NCBI RefSeq assembly: GCF_026967925.1 | Contig: NZ_JAPVBI010000001.1 | Coordinates: 682,001 to 746,000 of the forward strand | Source of the DNA: Modestobacter sp. VKM Ac-2985 | GTDB taxonomy: Bacteria; Actinomycetota; Actinomycetes; Mycobacteriales; Geodermatophilaceae | Length of the DNA: 64,000 bases | Reading direction: 5' to 3' | In this document: one piece after another, positions 45,070 through 53,848 of the stretch | Numbering within the stretch: position 1 is the stretch's first letter | Layout of the letters: each line of letters starts with the position of its first letter | Position numbers and translations under genes: made by a program | Notes under the pieces: generated by a model | Database searches by the model: none | The model's input: only the letters and a program-made list of their open reading frames with translations | Told to the model about the DNA's origin: nothing

Positions 45070-45882
45070 ATGCCCAGCAGCAACCCGGCCTTCCGGGGCC
45101 TCCCGGCAGCCGGTAACGGCCCGTCCGCCGGCTGGGGCTCCGCCCCGCAGCAGACGTACGGCGGGGCACCCACCCAGCACGACCCGTACGCCGCGCCGTC
45201 GCCGTACGCCGCCACCGACCGCGCCTACATGACGATGGACGACGTCGTCACCAAGACCGGCCTCAGCTTCCTCGCGACGGTGCTCTCCGCGGCCGTCACC
45301 TGGGCCGTGCTGCCGGACAGTCTCGCCCTGGGCCTGACGCTCCCGGCCGTCCTGATCGCGCTCGTGCTCGGCCTGGTGATCGCGTTCAAGCAGATCGCGA
45401 ACCCGGTCGCGACGCTGACCTACGGCGCGCTCTACGGTGTGGCGCTCGGCGCCATCAGCGAGATGTTCAACGACCAGTACAGCGGCATCGTCTCGCAGGC
45501 GCTCATCGGCACCTTCGGTGTCTTCGCCGGCATGCTGGTGGTCTACAAGACCGGTGCCATCCGGGTCACCCCGAAGCTCACCCGGTGGATCGTGGGCGCG
45601 CTCTTCGGCGTCCTGGCGCTCGTGATCGTCAACCTGGTCGCCAGCTTCTTCATCCCGGGCGGCCTGGGCCTGCGCGACGGTGGCCCGCTGGCCATCATCT
45701 TCAGCATCGTCGTCATCGGCGTCGCGGCGTTCACGCTGCTGCTGGACTTCGACATGGCCGACGAGGCGATCCGTCGCGGCGTCGAGCCGAAGTTCGCCTG
45801 GTACATCGCCTTCGGCCTGCTCGTCACGGTCATCTGGCTGTACATCGAGATCCTGCGGCTGCTCAGCTACTTCCGCGAGTGA
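45070..45882 (+). CDS. Bax inhibitor-1/YccA family membrane protein
   Basis: 270 residues. An N-terminal ~55-residue Gly/Pro/Tyr-rich cytoplasmic part (SSNPAFRGLP start) precedes about seven membrane helices and a charged loop, MADEAIRRGVEPKFAWYIAFGL. A family of pH-sensitive calcium-leak-like membrane proteins; bacterial roles are poorly known. ATG at 45070 is preferred to 45064 because GAGGAG then has a 6-nt spacing. The following thiolase and SGNH genes match the mycobacterial neighbourhood around fadA3. Confidence 0.88.
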   Translation: MPSSNPAFRGLPAAGNGPSAGWGSAPQQTYGGAPTQHDPYAAPSPYAATDRAYMTMDDVVTKTGLSFLATVLSAAVTWAVLPDSLALGLTLPAVLIALVLGLVIAFKQIANPVATLTYGALYGVALGAISEMFNDQYSGIVSQALIGTFGVFAGMLVVYKTGAIRVTPKLTRWIVGALFGVLALVIVNLVASFFIPGGLGLRDGGPLAIIFSIVVIGVAAFTLLLDFDMADEAIRRGVEPKFAWYIAFGLLVTVIWLYIEILRLLSYFRE

Positions 45883-45902
45883 GCTGACCAGCAGACGCAC
45901 CA

Positions 45903-45946
45903 ACGACCGTGGCCCGGTCCCCGCGAGGGGGCCGGGCCACGGTCGT
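45903..45946 (+). terminator. Terminator hairpin after the BI-1 gene
   Basis: ACGACCGTGGCCCGG then TCCCC (45903-45922) pairs with GGGGCCGGGCCACGGTCGT (45928-45946), 19 bp with one bulged T. It lies between convergent genes. Confidence 0.8.
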
Positions 45947-45958
45947 CTGCGCCTGCAG

Positions 45959-45984
45959 CCCCGGCGGCCGCTCGGCCGCCGGGG
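45959..45984 (-). terminator. Terminator hairpin after the thiolase gene
   Basis: A perfect 12-bp inverted repeat: CCCCGGCGGCCG (45959-45970) and CGGCCGCCGGGG (45973-45984), starting 8 nt past the thiolase stop on this strand. Confidence 0.75.
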
Positions 45985-45991
45985 CGCGACG

Positions 45992-47212
45992 TCAGGAGAG
46001 GCGCTCCAGCACCATCGCCATGCCCTGCCCGCCGCCGACGCACATCGTCTCCAGGCCGAACTGGCCGTCCCGGGCGCGCAGCCCGTTGAGCAGGGTGCCG
46101 GTGATCCGGGCGCCGGTCATGCCGAACGGGTGCCCGACCGCGATGGCGCCGCCGTGCACGTTCAGCTTGTCGATGTCGATGCCCAGGTCGCGGTAGCTGG
46201 GGATGACCTGGGCGGCGAACGCCTCGTTGATCTCCACGAGGTCCATGTCCGAGATGGACATGCCCGCCCGGGCCAGCGCCTGCTGCGAGGCCGCGACCGG
46301 GCCGTAGCCCATGATCTCCGGCGACAGCCCGGTGACGCCGGTGGAGACGATCCGGGCCAGCGGGGTGATGCCCAGGTCCTGCGCCTTGCGGTCGCTCATG
46401 ATCACCAGGGCGGCCGCGCCGTCGTTGAGGGGGCAGGCGTTGCCCGCGGTCACCCGGCCGTCGGGGCGGAACACCGGCTTCAGCCCGGCCAGGCCCTCCA
46501 GCGTGGTGCCGGCGCGCGGGCCGTCGTCCGTGCTGACCACGGTGCCGTCGGGCGTGGTGACCGGGGTGATCTCCCGCTCCCAGAAGCCGCTGGCGATCGC
46601 CTGCTCGGCCAGGTTCTGGCTGCGCACGGCGAACTCGTCCATCTCCTGGCGGGAGACGTCCTTGAGCAGCGCGAGGTTCTCCGCGGTCTGGCCCATGGCG
46701 ATGTAGGCGTTGGGCAGTTCGCCGTCCTCGCGCGGGTCCTGCCAGCTCTCCGCGCCGCTCTCGGCGGTCTTGGCGACCCGGGCCTCGGCGTCGGCGAAGC
46801 GCGGGTTGTGGGTGTCCGGGATGGCGTCGGAGTTGCCCTTGGTGAACCGGGACACCAGCTCGACGCCGGCGGAGATGAACACGTCGCCCTCGCCGGCCTT
46901 GATCGCGTGCAGCGCCATCCGGGTGGTCTGCAGCGAGGAGGAGCAGTACCGGGTGATCGTCGTCCCGGGCAGGTGGTCCATCCCCAGCAGGACGGCGACG
47001 ACCCGGCCCATGTTGAAGCCCTGCTCACCGCCGGGCAGGCCACAGCCCAGCATCAGGTCGTCGATGTCGGTCGGGTCCAGCTGCGGCACCTGGTCCAGCG
47101 CGGCCCGGGTGATCGTCGCGGCCAGGTCGTCGGGGCGGAGGTCCTTGAGCGACCCCTTGAACGCGCGGCCGATGGGGGATCGGGCGACGGCGACGATGAC
47201 GGCTTCGGGCAT
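45992..47212 (-). CDS. Acetyl-CoA acetyltransferase / thiolase (FadA-type)
   Basis: 406 residues of a degradative-type thiolase. The nucleophile Cys90 lies in TRYCSSSLQT; EINEAFAAQ, the GHPFGMTGAR His segment and the second catalytic Cys in CVGGGQGMAM complete the active site. Catalyses thiolytic cleavage of 3-ketoacyl-CoA in beta-oxidation. ATG at 47212 follows GGAGGACC on this strand; the longer frame starts inside the leader. TAGGTT (47278-47273) may be its -10. It parallels fadA3 of M. tuberculosis by position. Confidence 0.93.
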   Translation of the reverse strand: MPEAVIVAVARSPIGRAFKGSLKDLRPDDLAATITRAALDQVPQLDPTDIDDLMLGCGLPGGEQGFNMGRVVAVLLGMDHLPGTTITRYCSSSLQTTRMALHAIKAGEGDVFISAGVELVSRFTKGNSDAIPDTHNPRFADAEARVAKTAESGAESWQDPREDGELPNAYIAMGQTAENLALLKDVSRQEMDEFAVRSQNLAEQAIASGFWEREITPVTTPDGTVVSTDDGPRAGTTLEGLAGLKPVFRPDGRVTAGNACPLNDGAAALVIMSDRKAQDLGITPLARIVSTGVTGLSPEIMGYGPVAASQQALARAGMSISDMDLVEINEAFAAQVIPSYRDLGIDIDKLNVHGGAIAVGHPFGMTGARITGTLLNGLRARDGQFGLETMCVGGGQGMAMVLERLS

Positions 47213-47291
47213 TGGTCCTCCACGATGAGGGCGCGCCACCTCGAGGGCGGCGACGGACGTCAGATGTGTCCGAACCTACCCCCGGGTAGCT

Positions 47292-47310
47292 CCGCCACCC
47301 GCGGTGGCGG
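47292..47310 (-). terminator. Terminator hairpin after the SGNH gene
   Basis: CCGCCACC (47292-47299) and GGTGGCGG (47303-47310) form an 8-bp stem with a 3-nt loop, 5 nt past the stop at 47316. Confidence 0.6.
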
Positions 47311-47315
47311 GGAGG

Positions 47316-48335
47316 TCAGTGCGGGGCACCCTCGAGGGCGGACTCGTCCGCGCGCTCCGGCGTCGAGATGTCCGGGGGGCGCCGCCGGCGGAGCCGGGCC
47401 CACGGGCCGCGGGGACCGGACTCGTTCCCGCGGACGGCGGTCGGCTGCACCTCGGTGCCGGACCGGCCGGCGGCACGGGCCGCGGCCTGGGCGATCGGCC
47501 GGACGGTGTCCCGGCGCAGCCGCAGACCGCGGTCGGCCGCGGCCGGCCAGACGCCGATCGAGTCGGCGATCGAGGGGAGCAGCGAGGCGGCCGCCGCTGC
47601 GTACCCGGCCGCCGACGGGTGGAACTCGTCGTGGCTGAACAGCTCTCGGTCGCTGGCGAACGAGGGACCGAGGACCGAGCCGAGGGAGACGGTGCGCCCG
47701 CCCTCGGCCACCACGGCGATCGTCTGCGCGGCGGCCAGCTGGCGGCTCCAGCGCCGGGCCAGCACCCGCAGCGGCTGGGCGATCGGCCGGATGGTGCCCA
47801 GGTCGGGGCAGGTGCCGACGACGACCTGGCAGTCGGCGGCGATCAGCCGGCGCACCGCCTCGGCCAGCGCCCGCACCGAGTCCGCGGGCCGGGCCCGGCT
47901 GGTGACGTCGTTGGCGCCGATCATGATCAGGGCGACGTCCGGCCGCTCCAGGAGGGCCTGGTCGACCTGTGCGGTGAGGTCCCTGGACACGGCCCCGGAG
48001 CGGGCGAACTTGGCCAGCCGGACCGGCCGCTCGGCCAGCTCGGTCAGCGCTGCGGCGATCAGCACACCAGGGGTCTCCCCGGCCTTCTCCACCCCGAGCC
48101 CCACGGCGCTGGAGTCGCCGAGCACCGCGAGCACGATCGGCTTGCCGCGGCCACGGCCGTACACGCCGTTGCCGGTGGGCGGGTCGGCCTCGGAGGGGTT
48201 CGCCTTGACCCGTCGCCGGGCGGCCCGGGCCTCCTCGCGCAGCAGCGTCACCAGGGCGGCTCCGGCGAGCCCGAGGCCGCCACCGCCGTAGGCGGCACCG
48301 GTCGCCAGCCGCCGCGCCCTGCTCGCTCGCGTCAC
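47316..48335 (-). CDS. SGNH/GDSL-family hydrolase, membrane-anchored
   Basis: 339 residues from GTG 48335, which has a GAGAGGGG site on this strand; ATG 48371 would add 12. A basic start and one glycine-rich hydrophobic anchor (~15-35) come first. The SGNH blocks are LAVLGDSSAVGLGVE (Ser nucleophile), KFARSGAVS (Gly), MIGANDVTSR (Asn) and SHDEFHPSAAGY (Asp/His). Expected to deacylate surface lipids or glycans. Conserved beside fadA3 in mycobacteria (Rv1075c-like), where order is also thiolase then this gene. The Arg-rich C-terminus is unusual. Confidence 0.9.
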   Translation of the reverse strand: MTRASRARRLATGAAYGGGGLGLAGAALVTLLREEARAARRRVKANPSEADPPTGNGVYGRGRGKPIVLAVLGDSSAVGLGVEKAGETPGVLIAAALTELAERPVRLAKFARSGAVSRDLTAQVDQALLERPDVALIMIGANDVTSRARPADSVRALAEAVRRLIAADCQVVVGTCPDLGTIRPIAQPLRVLARRWSRQLAAAQTIAVVAEGGRTVSLGSVLGPSFASDRELFSHDEFHPSAAGYAAAAASLLPSIADSIGVWPAAADRGLRLRRDTVRPIAQAAARAAGRSGTEVQPTAVRGNESGPRGPWARLRRRRPPDISTPERADESALEGAPH

Positions 48336-48411
48336 CCGGCCCGTCCCCTCTCCCCGGCTCCCCGGCCGCATGGCGCGATCGAGAGTGCTGATCTCCAGGC
48401 TAGACACCCCC

Positions 48412-48417
48412 TACGGT
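48412..48417 (+). promoter_or_regulatory. -10 element (TACGGT) for leaderless DUF2252 gene
   Basis: TACGGT, 6 nt, then GTG at 48424. On the opposite strand TAGCCT (48402-48397) may serve the divergent SGNH gene, so this gap is a compact divergent promoter. Confidence 0.55.
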
Positions 48418-48423
48418 GTGGCC

Positions 48424-49785
48424 GTGGCCGACCGCACCGAGATCACCCCTGCTGGCGAGGACGCTGGCGATCGGCAGCAGCAGATCGTCGACGTCCTCGT
48501 CGACGCCTTCTCCGGCCTGATGGCCGCCGATGCCGACGCCTTCCGGACCAAGTTCCGCAAGATGGCGGCGGACCCCTTCGCCTTCTACCGCGGGTCGGCG
48601 TGCCTGTTCTACGCCGACATGGCGACGCTGGAGGACCGCTGGTGTGACGAGCGGACGTCGCGCGTGTGGATCCAGGGTGACCTGCACGCCGAGAACTTCG
48701 GCACCTACATGGACGGCCAGGGGCGGATCGTCTTCGACGTCAACGACTTCGACGAGGCCTACCTCGGTCACGTCAGCTGGGACCTGCGCCGGTTCGCCGC
48801 CAGCTTCGCCCTGCTGGCCTGGCGCAAGGCGCTCGGCGACGACGTGATCGACGCGGTGCTCCGCCGCTATCTGGAGTGCTACCTCGACCAGGTGCACGCC
48901 TTCGTCGCCGCCGACGACGACCGCTCCTTCGCCCTCCGCCGGGAGAACACCGAGGGCGCGGTGCACGAGCTCGTCCTGCAGACCACCGAGCACACCCGGA
49001 TCGCGCTGCTGGAGCGGATGACGGTCATCGAGGGGCACCAGCGCCGCTTCACCGACCGCCCGCGCACCCGCCGGCTGGACGACGCCGAGCGCGACCGCGT
49101 GCTGGCCGCGGTGGAGCGCTACCGGGAGACCCTGCCGCCGGGCAAGCGCCGCCGGGAGGTCACCTACGACGTCAAGGACGTCGTCGCCACCGGTGGCTTC
49201 GGCATCGGCAGCGCCGGGTTGCCGGCCTACAACGTGCTGATCGAGGGGTACGACCAGGCGCTGGAGAACGACGTCGTCCTGTCGATGAAGCAGGGCAACG
49301 TGCCGGCCCCCAGCCGGGTGGTGACCGACCCGGAGATCCGCCGGCACTTCGAGCACGAGGGGCACCGGACGGCGATGAGCCAGCGGGCGCTGCAGTCCTA
49401 CGCCTCGAGCTTCCTCGGGCACACCGAGATCGACGGCGTGGGTTTCGTGGTCGCCGAGCTCTCGCCCTACGAGCTGGACCTGGACTGGGACGACCTGACC
49501 GAGCCCGAGGAGATCCTGCCGGTCGTCGCCCAGCTGGGGCGGGCCACGGCCAAGATGCACTGCGTCGGGGACGCCGACAGCGACCACGAGCTGGTCGACT
49601 TCCAGACCGAGGAGGCGATCACCGAGATGATCGGCGACCGGCGGGAAGAGCTCATCGCCGACCTGATCGCCTTCGCGCACTCCTACGCAGAGCGGACCCG
49701 CGCCGACCACCGGCTCTTCGTGAACGCCTTCCGCTCCGGCAAGATCCCCGGGGTCAGCTCCAGCGGAGCCCACCCGGTCACCTGA
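48424..49785 (+). CDS. DUF2252 domain protein (kinase-like fold)
   Basis: 453 residues. Family motifs: MAADPFAFYRGSACLFYADM, VWIQGDLHAENFGTYMD, FDVNDFDEAYLGHVSWDLRRFAAS and YDVKDVVATGGFGIGSAG. HAEN and FDVNDFDE resemble the catalytic and metal-binding loops of aminoglycoside-phosphotransferase-like kinases, so a small-molecule kinase is possible, but no substrate is known. GTG at 48424 from the leaderless signal; the frame is open 18 codons further upstream. The 3' end overlaps the convergent GNAT gene by 8 nt. Confidence 0.88.
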   Translation: MADRTEITPAGEDAGDRQQQIVDVLVDAFSGLMAADADAFRTKFRKMAADPFAFYRGSACLFYADMATLEDRWCDERTSRVWIQGDLHAENFGTYMDGQGRIVFDVNDFDEAYLGHVSWDLRRFAASFALLAWRKALGDDVIDAVLRRYLECYLDQVHAFVAADDDRSFALRRENTEGAVHELVLQTTEHTRIALLERMTVIEGHQRRFTDRPRTRRLDDAERDRVLAAVERYRETLPPGKRRREVTYDVKDVVATGGFGIGSAGLPAYNVLIEGYDQALENDVVLSMKQGNVPAPSRVVTDPEIRRHFEHEGHRTAMSQRALQSYASSFLGHTEIDGVGFVVAELSPYELDLDWDDLTEPEEILPVVAQLGRATAKMHCVGDADSDHELVDFQTEEAITEMIGDRREELIADLIAFAHSYAERTRADHRLFVNAFRSGKIPGVSSSGAHPVT

Positions 49786-50242
49786 TCGGCAGCTCGATCA
49801 GCATGCCGCGGTGCCCGCCCACCGGCCGCAGGTCGTACTCATCGGTGATGATCGCGAAGCCCAGCCGCTCGTAGAAGCCGACGGCGGACGCCCGGGCATC
49901 GCACCAGACCAGCTGACCGCCGAGAGCCGACACCCGGGCGAGGCCCTCGGCCACCAGGGCCCGGCCGGCCCCGAGCCCCCGCACCCGCGGGTCGGTGGCC
50001 ATGCCCCGCAGCTGCCAGGAGCCCTCGCCCTCCCGCCAGGGGCAGTCGCGCGGGTGGAAGCGGACCACGCCGACCACCTCGTCCCCGTCGACCCGGGCGG
50101 CCAGGTGCAGCGTGTACGGGGCGTCGTCCTCGTCGATCTCCACCGGCCGGCCCTGGCGCAGCTCCTGGGCGCGCAGCGGGTAGGTGGCCGCCGCGTCCAC
50201 CTGTTCGATGGTGATCGTCCCGGTCTCGGCCTCGGTGGTCAC
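49778..50242 (-). CDS. GNAT family N-acetyltransferase
   Basis: 154 residues with the GNAT core: VVGVVRFHP, the acetyl-CoA loop GMATDPRVRGLGAGRALVAEGL (R/Q-x-x-G-x-G/A) and the C-terminal AVGFYERLGFAIITDEYDL. Substrate unknown. GAGACT lies 6 nt before the GTG on this strand, consistent with a leaderless start. The gene overlaps DUF2252 tail-to-tail by 8 nt. Confidence 0.9.
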   Translation of the reverse strand: MTTEAETGTITIEQVDAAATYPLRAQELRQGRPVEIDEDDAPYTLHLAARVDGDEVVGVVRFHPRDCPWREGEGSWQLRGMATDPRVRGLGAGRALVAEGLARVSALGGQLVWCDARASAVGFYERLGFAIITDEYDLRPVGGHRGMLIELPIR

Positions 50243-50296
50243 GACAACAGTCTCCCCGATCCCGGCCCGGCGCGTCGTTCGCGCACGGAGCGACCA

Positions 50297-50313
50297 CGGT
50301 CGGTCACCGACCG
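50297..50313 (-). terminator. Weak hairpin at the end of the VWA gene
   Basis: CGGTCGG (50297-50303) pairs with CCGACCG (50307-50313); the VWA stop codon lies in the loop. Short stem, tentative. Confidence 0.35.
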
Positions 50314-52298
50314 CGGCGACCGCGCCGCGCTCGCAGGTAGTCGGCGACGACGTACTCGCCGAGCCGCTCGCTGTCGGGCTGGAACACCCGCCCGCCGGCC
50401 CGCGCGGTGATGTCGTGCACGAACTCCACCAGCCCGGGCTCGGGGTCCAGGGCGAAGACGTTGAGCGTCGCGCCGGAGCGGGCCACCCGTTCCACCTCGG
50501 CCACCGTGCGGGCGATCGTCTCGGGCATCGGCGGCCAGCAGAAGTACGGCGTCCCGTCGTCCTCCAGGTGGGCCGTCGGTTCGCCGTCGGTGACCACCAG
50601 CACCACCGGCTCGGCGTCCCGGTGCCGGGCCAGGAAGCGGCGGGCCAGCATCAGGCCGTGCTGCAGGTTGGTGCCCTGCAGGGTGTCCACGCTCAGCTCG
50701 GCCAGCGTCTCCGGGCGCAGCACCTGCGCGGTGGAGGAGAAGCCGATGATCTCGATGGCGTCCTGCGGGAACTGGGTGGTCACCAGTGAGTGCAGGGCCA
50801 TCGCCGTCGACTTGGCCGCGCCCCAGGTACCGCGCAGCGCCATCGAGTAGGAGAGGTCGACCAGCAGGGCGACCGCGGCCCCGGTGCGCCGTTCGGTCTC
50901 CACCACCTCGAAGTCCTCGACGGCGATCTGCACCCGGCGCCGGCCCTCCTCGCGGGGGCTGCCGGCGCTGCGCAGGACTGCGTTGCGCACCGTGCGGACG
51001 ACGTCCAGCGGCTGCTCGTCGCCGAACCGCCACTCCCGCGAGGCGCCGGTCAGCTCTCCGGCGGCGCCGGCGTCGGCGACGTCGTGCTCCCCGCGGCCGG
51101 TGGCCGACAGCTTCGCGAAGACCCGGCGCAGCGCCGTGGCGCCCAGCCGGCGGACCGCCTTGGGCGAGAGCTGCAGCGCCCCCTCGGAGCGGTCGAGCCA
51201 GCCCTGCCGCTCCAGCTCACGTTCCAGCCGGCGGAGCGCGGCGAGGTCGTCGACGGCCGAGCGGCCCAGCGCCTGTTCCAGCAGCTCCTCGTCGACGTCG
51301 GCGAGCGAGGCACCGGCGTAGCCCTGGGACAGCTGCTGGGACAGCGCCTCCAGGTCCGCGAGCTCGGCGACGGCGGTCGTCGCGTCCCCCAGCCCCAGCG
51401 GCTGGTCGCCCTCGGGGACGGGGCCGCGCTGGCCCCACGGCAGGTCCGGCCGGGCCTGCTGCAGCGCGTCGGACAGGTGCGCCATCTCGCTCTGCAGCCC
51501 GAGGTCGCCCATCGCCTGGCCCATCAGGTCCTGCAGCTCGGCGCGCTGCTCGGGGGAGAGGCCGGCCATCATCCGCTCCTGCGCGGCGGCGCGGCGGGCG
51601 AGGGAGTCGATCAGCTCCTCCACCGACTGCGGGTCGTCGGGGAAGAACTGGCCGTGCTCCTCCATGAAGTCGGCGAACTGGGCGTCGGTGTCCTCGCCCC
51701 GGTTGTGCGCGTCGACCAGCGCGGAGAGGTCGGCGACCATGTCCTTGACCGCCTGCATCGCGGCGCCGTCGCCGTCCTGCATCTGCTGCAGGGCCTGCTT
51801 CATCCCCTGGAACGAGCTGTCCAGCACCTCCTGCCGGAGCAGCTCCTCGATCTCCCGGTAGGCCTGCGCGGCCTCCGGGGAACGCCAGGCGTGGTCCTTG
51901 AGCGCGCGGACGGCCCCAGCGGTGTCCTCCGGCAGCGCGTCGAGCTCCGCCTCGGCCAGCCGGGCCGCGTCGTCGGGATCGGGGAACAGCGCAGTCCGCT
52001 CGGCCTCGACGGCCCGGTCCAGCAGCTCCCGGACCTGTTCCAGCGTGCCGTCCAGCCGGCCGGCCTCGCGGGCCTGTCGCAGCCGGTCCCGGACGGTGCG
52101 GCGCAGCTGGTCCAGCCCGCGCCGGCCGTCGACGCCGCGGCGCAGCAGGTCCCGCATCGCCTCCCGGACGCCGCTGCCGGCCAGCACCTGGTCGCCGATC
52201 TCGTCGACCGCGGCCGCCACGTCGTAGGGCGGCGCCAGGGGGTCGGGGCCGCCCCGCCACTTGCCGTACCGGTACCCGCCGTGCCGTCGCTGCGGCAC
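50304..52298 (-). CDS. VWA-domain protein (MoxR-associated, Rv0959-like)
   Basis: 664 residues. A long, charged, helical N-terminal part (~1-450) rich in Glu/Arg/Leu precedes a C-terminal von Willebrand A domain: MIDAS DLSYSM (around residue 475), the middle TNL with LQGTNLQHGLMLA, and VTDGEPTAH. The VWA fold is likely to bind a partner through a metal ion. It is 1 nt from the AAA+ gene upstream; the pair resembles M. tuberculosis Rv0958-Rv0959. Function unknown; MoxR/VWA pairs usually remodel or insert metals into target proteins. Confidence 0.9.
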   Translation of the reverse strand: MPQRRHGGYRYGKWRGGPDPLAPPYDVAAAVDEIGDQVLAGSGVREAMRDLLRRGVDGRRGLDQLRRTVRDRLRQAREAGRLDGTLEQVRELLDRAVEAERTALFPDPDDAARLAEAELDALPEDTAGAVRALKDHAWRSPEAAQAYREIEELLRQEVLDSSFQGMKQALQQMQDGDGAAMQAVKDMVADLSALVDAHNRGEDTDAQFADFMEEHGQFFPDDPQSVEELIDSLARRAAAQERMMAGLSPEQRAELQDLMGQAMGDLGLQSEMAHLSDALQQARPDLPWGQRGPVPEGDQPLGLGDATTAVAELADLEALSQQLSQGYAGASLADVDEELLEQALGRSAVDDLAALRRLERELERQGWLDRSEGALQLSPKAVRRLGATALRRVFAKLSATGRGEHDVADAGAAGELTGASREWRFGDEQPLDVVRTVRNAVLRSAGSPREEGRRRVQIAVEDFEVVETERRTGAAVALLVDLSYSMALRGTWGAAKSTAMALHSLVTTQFPQDAIEIIGFSSTAQVLRPETLAELSVDTLQGTNLQHGLMLARRFLARHRDAEPVVLVVTDGEPTAHLEDDGTPYFCWPPMPETIARTVAEVERVARSGATLNVFALDPEPGLVEFVHDITARAGGRVFQPDSERLGEYVVADYLRARRGRRGR

Positions 52299-52299
52299 G

Positions 52300-53769
52300 T
52301 CAGGCTCCGTAGACCGTGCGGGAGCCGTCGGTGTCCTTGGCCAGCCGGCGGGTCAGCCACAGCCCCTCGAGCGCGAACTCGACGGCGGCGGCGGCCTGCT
52401 CGGCGGACTGCTCCCCCTCGGGGACCCCCAGCCGGCCCAGCAGCTGCGCCAGGTGCGGGATCGTGCCCAACTGCCCGAGCAGGACGGCGGCCGGCACCAG
52501 GTCACCGGACTCCACGGTGTCCCCGCCGGTGAAGTGCTCCTGCAGGCCGGTCAGGTCCAGACCGCCGCAGCGGGCGCGGAAGGTCTGCGCGGTGGCCTGC
52601 CGGAGCAGGTGCTCGAGGACCTCGAGGCTGCGGTCGTCGTCGGCGTCGTTGCCGGCGTCGGCGAACTCCACCTTGCCGCGGCTGGCCGGGACGATGCTGG
52701 GCAGGTCGACCACCCGGGCGACCGGCCGGCTCTCCCCGGCGACCGCGGCCCGGCGCACGGCCGAGGCGGCCACCGTCTCCAGCCCGGCGATGGCGAACCG
52801 GGCGCTGACCCCGGAGCGCTGGTCGACGTGGCTGGACTCGCGGACTGCCCGGGTGAACCGGGCGACGATCTCCACCAGGTGCTGGGGCACCAGCGGGGTG
52901 CCGAACTCACCGCTGCCGCCCAGCCAGGTGGTCTGCGCCTCCTGCTCGAGCAGCCGCACCTCGTCGGCGAGCTCGATCGGGTAGTGGGTGCGCACCTCGG
53001 CGCCGAACCGGTCCTTGAGCGGGGTGATGATCCGGCCCCGGTTGGTGTAGTCCTCGGGGTTGGCGCTGGCCACCAGCAGCAGGTCCAGCGGCAGCCGCAC
53101 CCGGTAGCCGCGGATCTGGATGTCCCGCTCCTCCAGCACGTTGAGCAGGGCCACCTGGATCCGCTCGGCCAGGTCGGGCAGCTCGTTGATGCTGAAGATG
53201 CCGCGGTTGGTGCGCGGCACCAGCCCGTAGTGGACCGTCTCCGGGTCGCCCAGGGTGCGGCCCTCGGCGACCTTGATCGGGTCGACGTCGCCGATCAGGT
53301 CGCCGACGCTGGTGTCGGGGGTGGCCAGCTTCTCGCCGAACCGGTCGCTGCGGTGCAGCCAGCCGACGGGGGTGGCGTCGCCGTGCTCGGCGACCTGCCG
53401 GCGCCCCCAGACGCTGATCGGCTGCAGCGGGTGCTCGTTGAGCTCGCTGCCGACCAGCACGGGGGTCCACTCGTCGAGCAGGCCGACCAGGGTGCGGATC
53501 AGCCGGGTCTTGCCCTGGCCGCGTTCACCGAGCAGCACGAGGTCGTGCCCGGCGATGAGCGCCCGTTCCACCTCCGGGACGACGGTGTCCTCGAACCCGA
53601 CCATGCCGGGCAGGGTGGGCTCGCCGGCGGCCAGCCGGGCGAGCAGGTTCTGGCGGATCTCGGCCTTGACCGGCCGGGGGGTGGCTCCGCTGGCGCGGAG
53701 CTCGCCCAACGTCGTAGGAGCGGGAGGGGTGGGGGACTGGGAGGTCCCCGTCGGTGCGGCGTCCGTCAC
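52300..53769 (-). CDS. AAA+ ATPase, magnesium-chelatase/MoxR-like (Rv0958-like)
   Basis: 489 residues. Walker A GERGQGKT (~94), Walker B-like GIFSINELPDL, sensor ASANPEDYTNRG and the Arg-finger-like LKDRFGAEVRTHYP show an active AAA+ module of the magnesium-chelatase BchI/MoxR group. The rest is helical and Glu-rich. GTG at 53769 is chosen because TACCGT lies 7 nt before it on this strand. It precedes the VWA gene by 1 nt and they surely act together. Confidence 0.9.
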   Translation of the reverse strand: MTDAAPTGTSQSPTPPAPTTLGELRASGATPRPVKAEIRQNLLARLAAGEPTLPGMVGFEDTVVPEVERALIAGHDLVLLGERGQGKTRLIRTLVGLLDEWTPVLVGSELNEHPLQPISVWGRRQVAEHGDATPVGWLHRSDRFGEKLATPDTSVGDLIGDVDPIKVAEGRTLGDPETVHYGLVPRTNRGIFSINELPDLAERIQVALLNVLEERDIQIRGYRVRLPLDLLLVASANPEDYTNRGRIITPLKDRFGAEVRTHYPIELADEVRLLEQEAQTTWLGGSGEFGTPLVPQHLVEIVARFTRAVRESSHVDQRSGVSARFAIAGLETVAASAVRRAAVAGESRPVARVVDLPSIVPASRGKVEFADAGNDADDDRSLEVLEHLLRQATAQTFRARCGGLDLTGLQEHFTGGDTVESGDLVPAAVLLGQLGTIPHLAQLLGRLGVPEGEQSAEQAAAAVEFALEGLWLTRRLAKDTDGSRTVYGA

Positions 53770-53776
53770 CTCGACC

Positions 53777-53782
53777 ACGGTA
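53777..53782 (-). promoter_or_regulatory. -10 element (TACCGT) for the AAA+/VWA operon
   Basis: On the minus strand TACCGT is followed by 7 nt and the GTG at 53769. Candidate leaderless promoter; its -35 region lies over the palindrome at 53795-53808. Confidence 0.5.
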
Positions 53783-53794
53783 CGACGGACCTGT

Positions 53795-53808
53795 GACACC
53801 CGGGTGTC
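53795..53808. promoter_or_regulatory. Palindrome GACACCCGGGTGTC in divergent promoter region
   Basis: A perfect 14-bp palindrome without loop lies between the divergent AAA+/VWA operon and ilvA, about 12 bp upstream of the minus-strand -10 element. Its position suits an operator for a dimeric regulator. Confidence 0.4.
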
Positions 53809-53848
53809 CGTCGGCCCGCGCACCTGGGGGACTGCGAGGATCGGCGGC

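Noticed and set aside
45903-45984. Two adjacent hairpins as a CRISPR-like or other repeat
   Set aside because: The stems differ in sequence and sit just after two convergent stops; they are opposing terminators.
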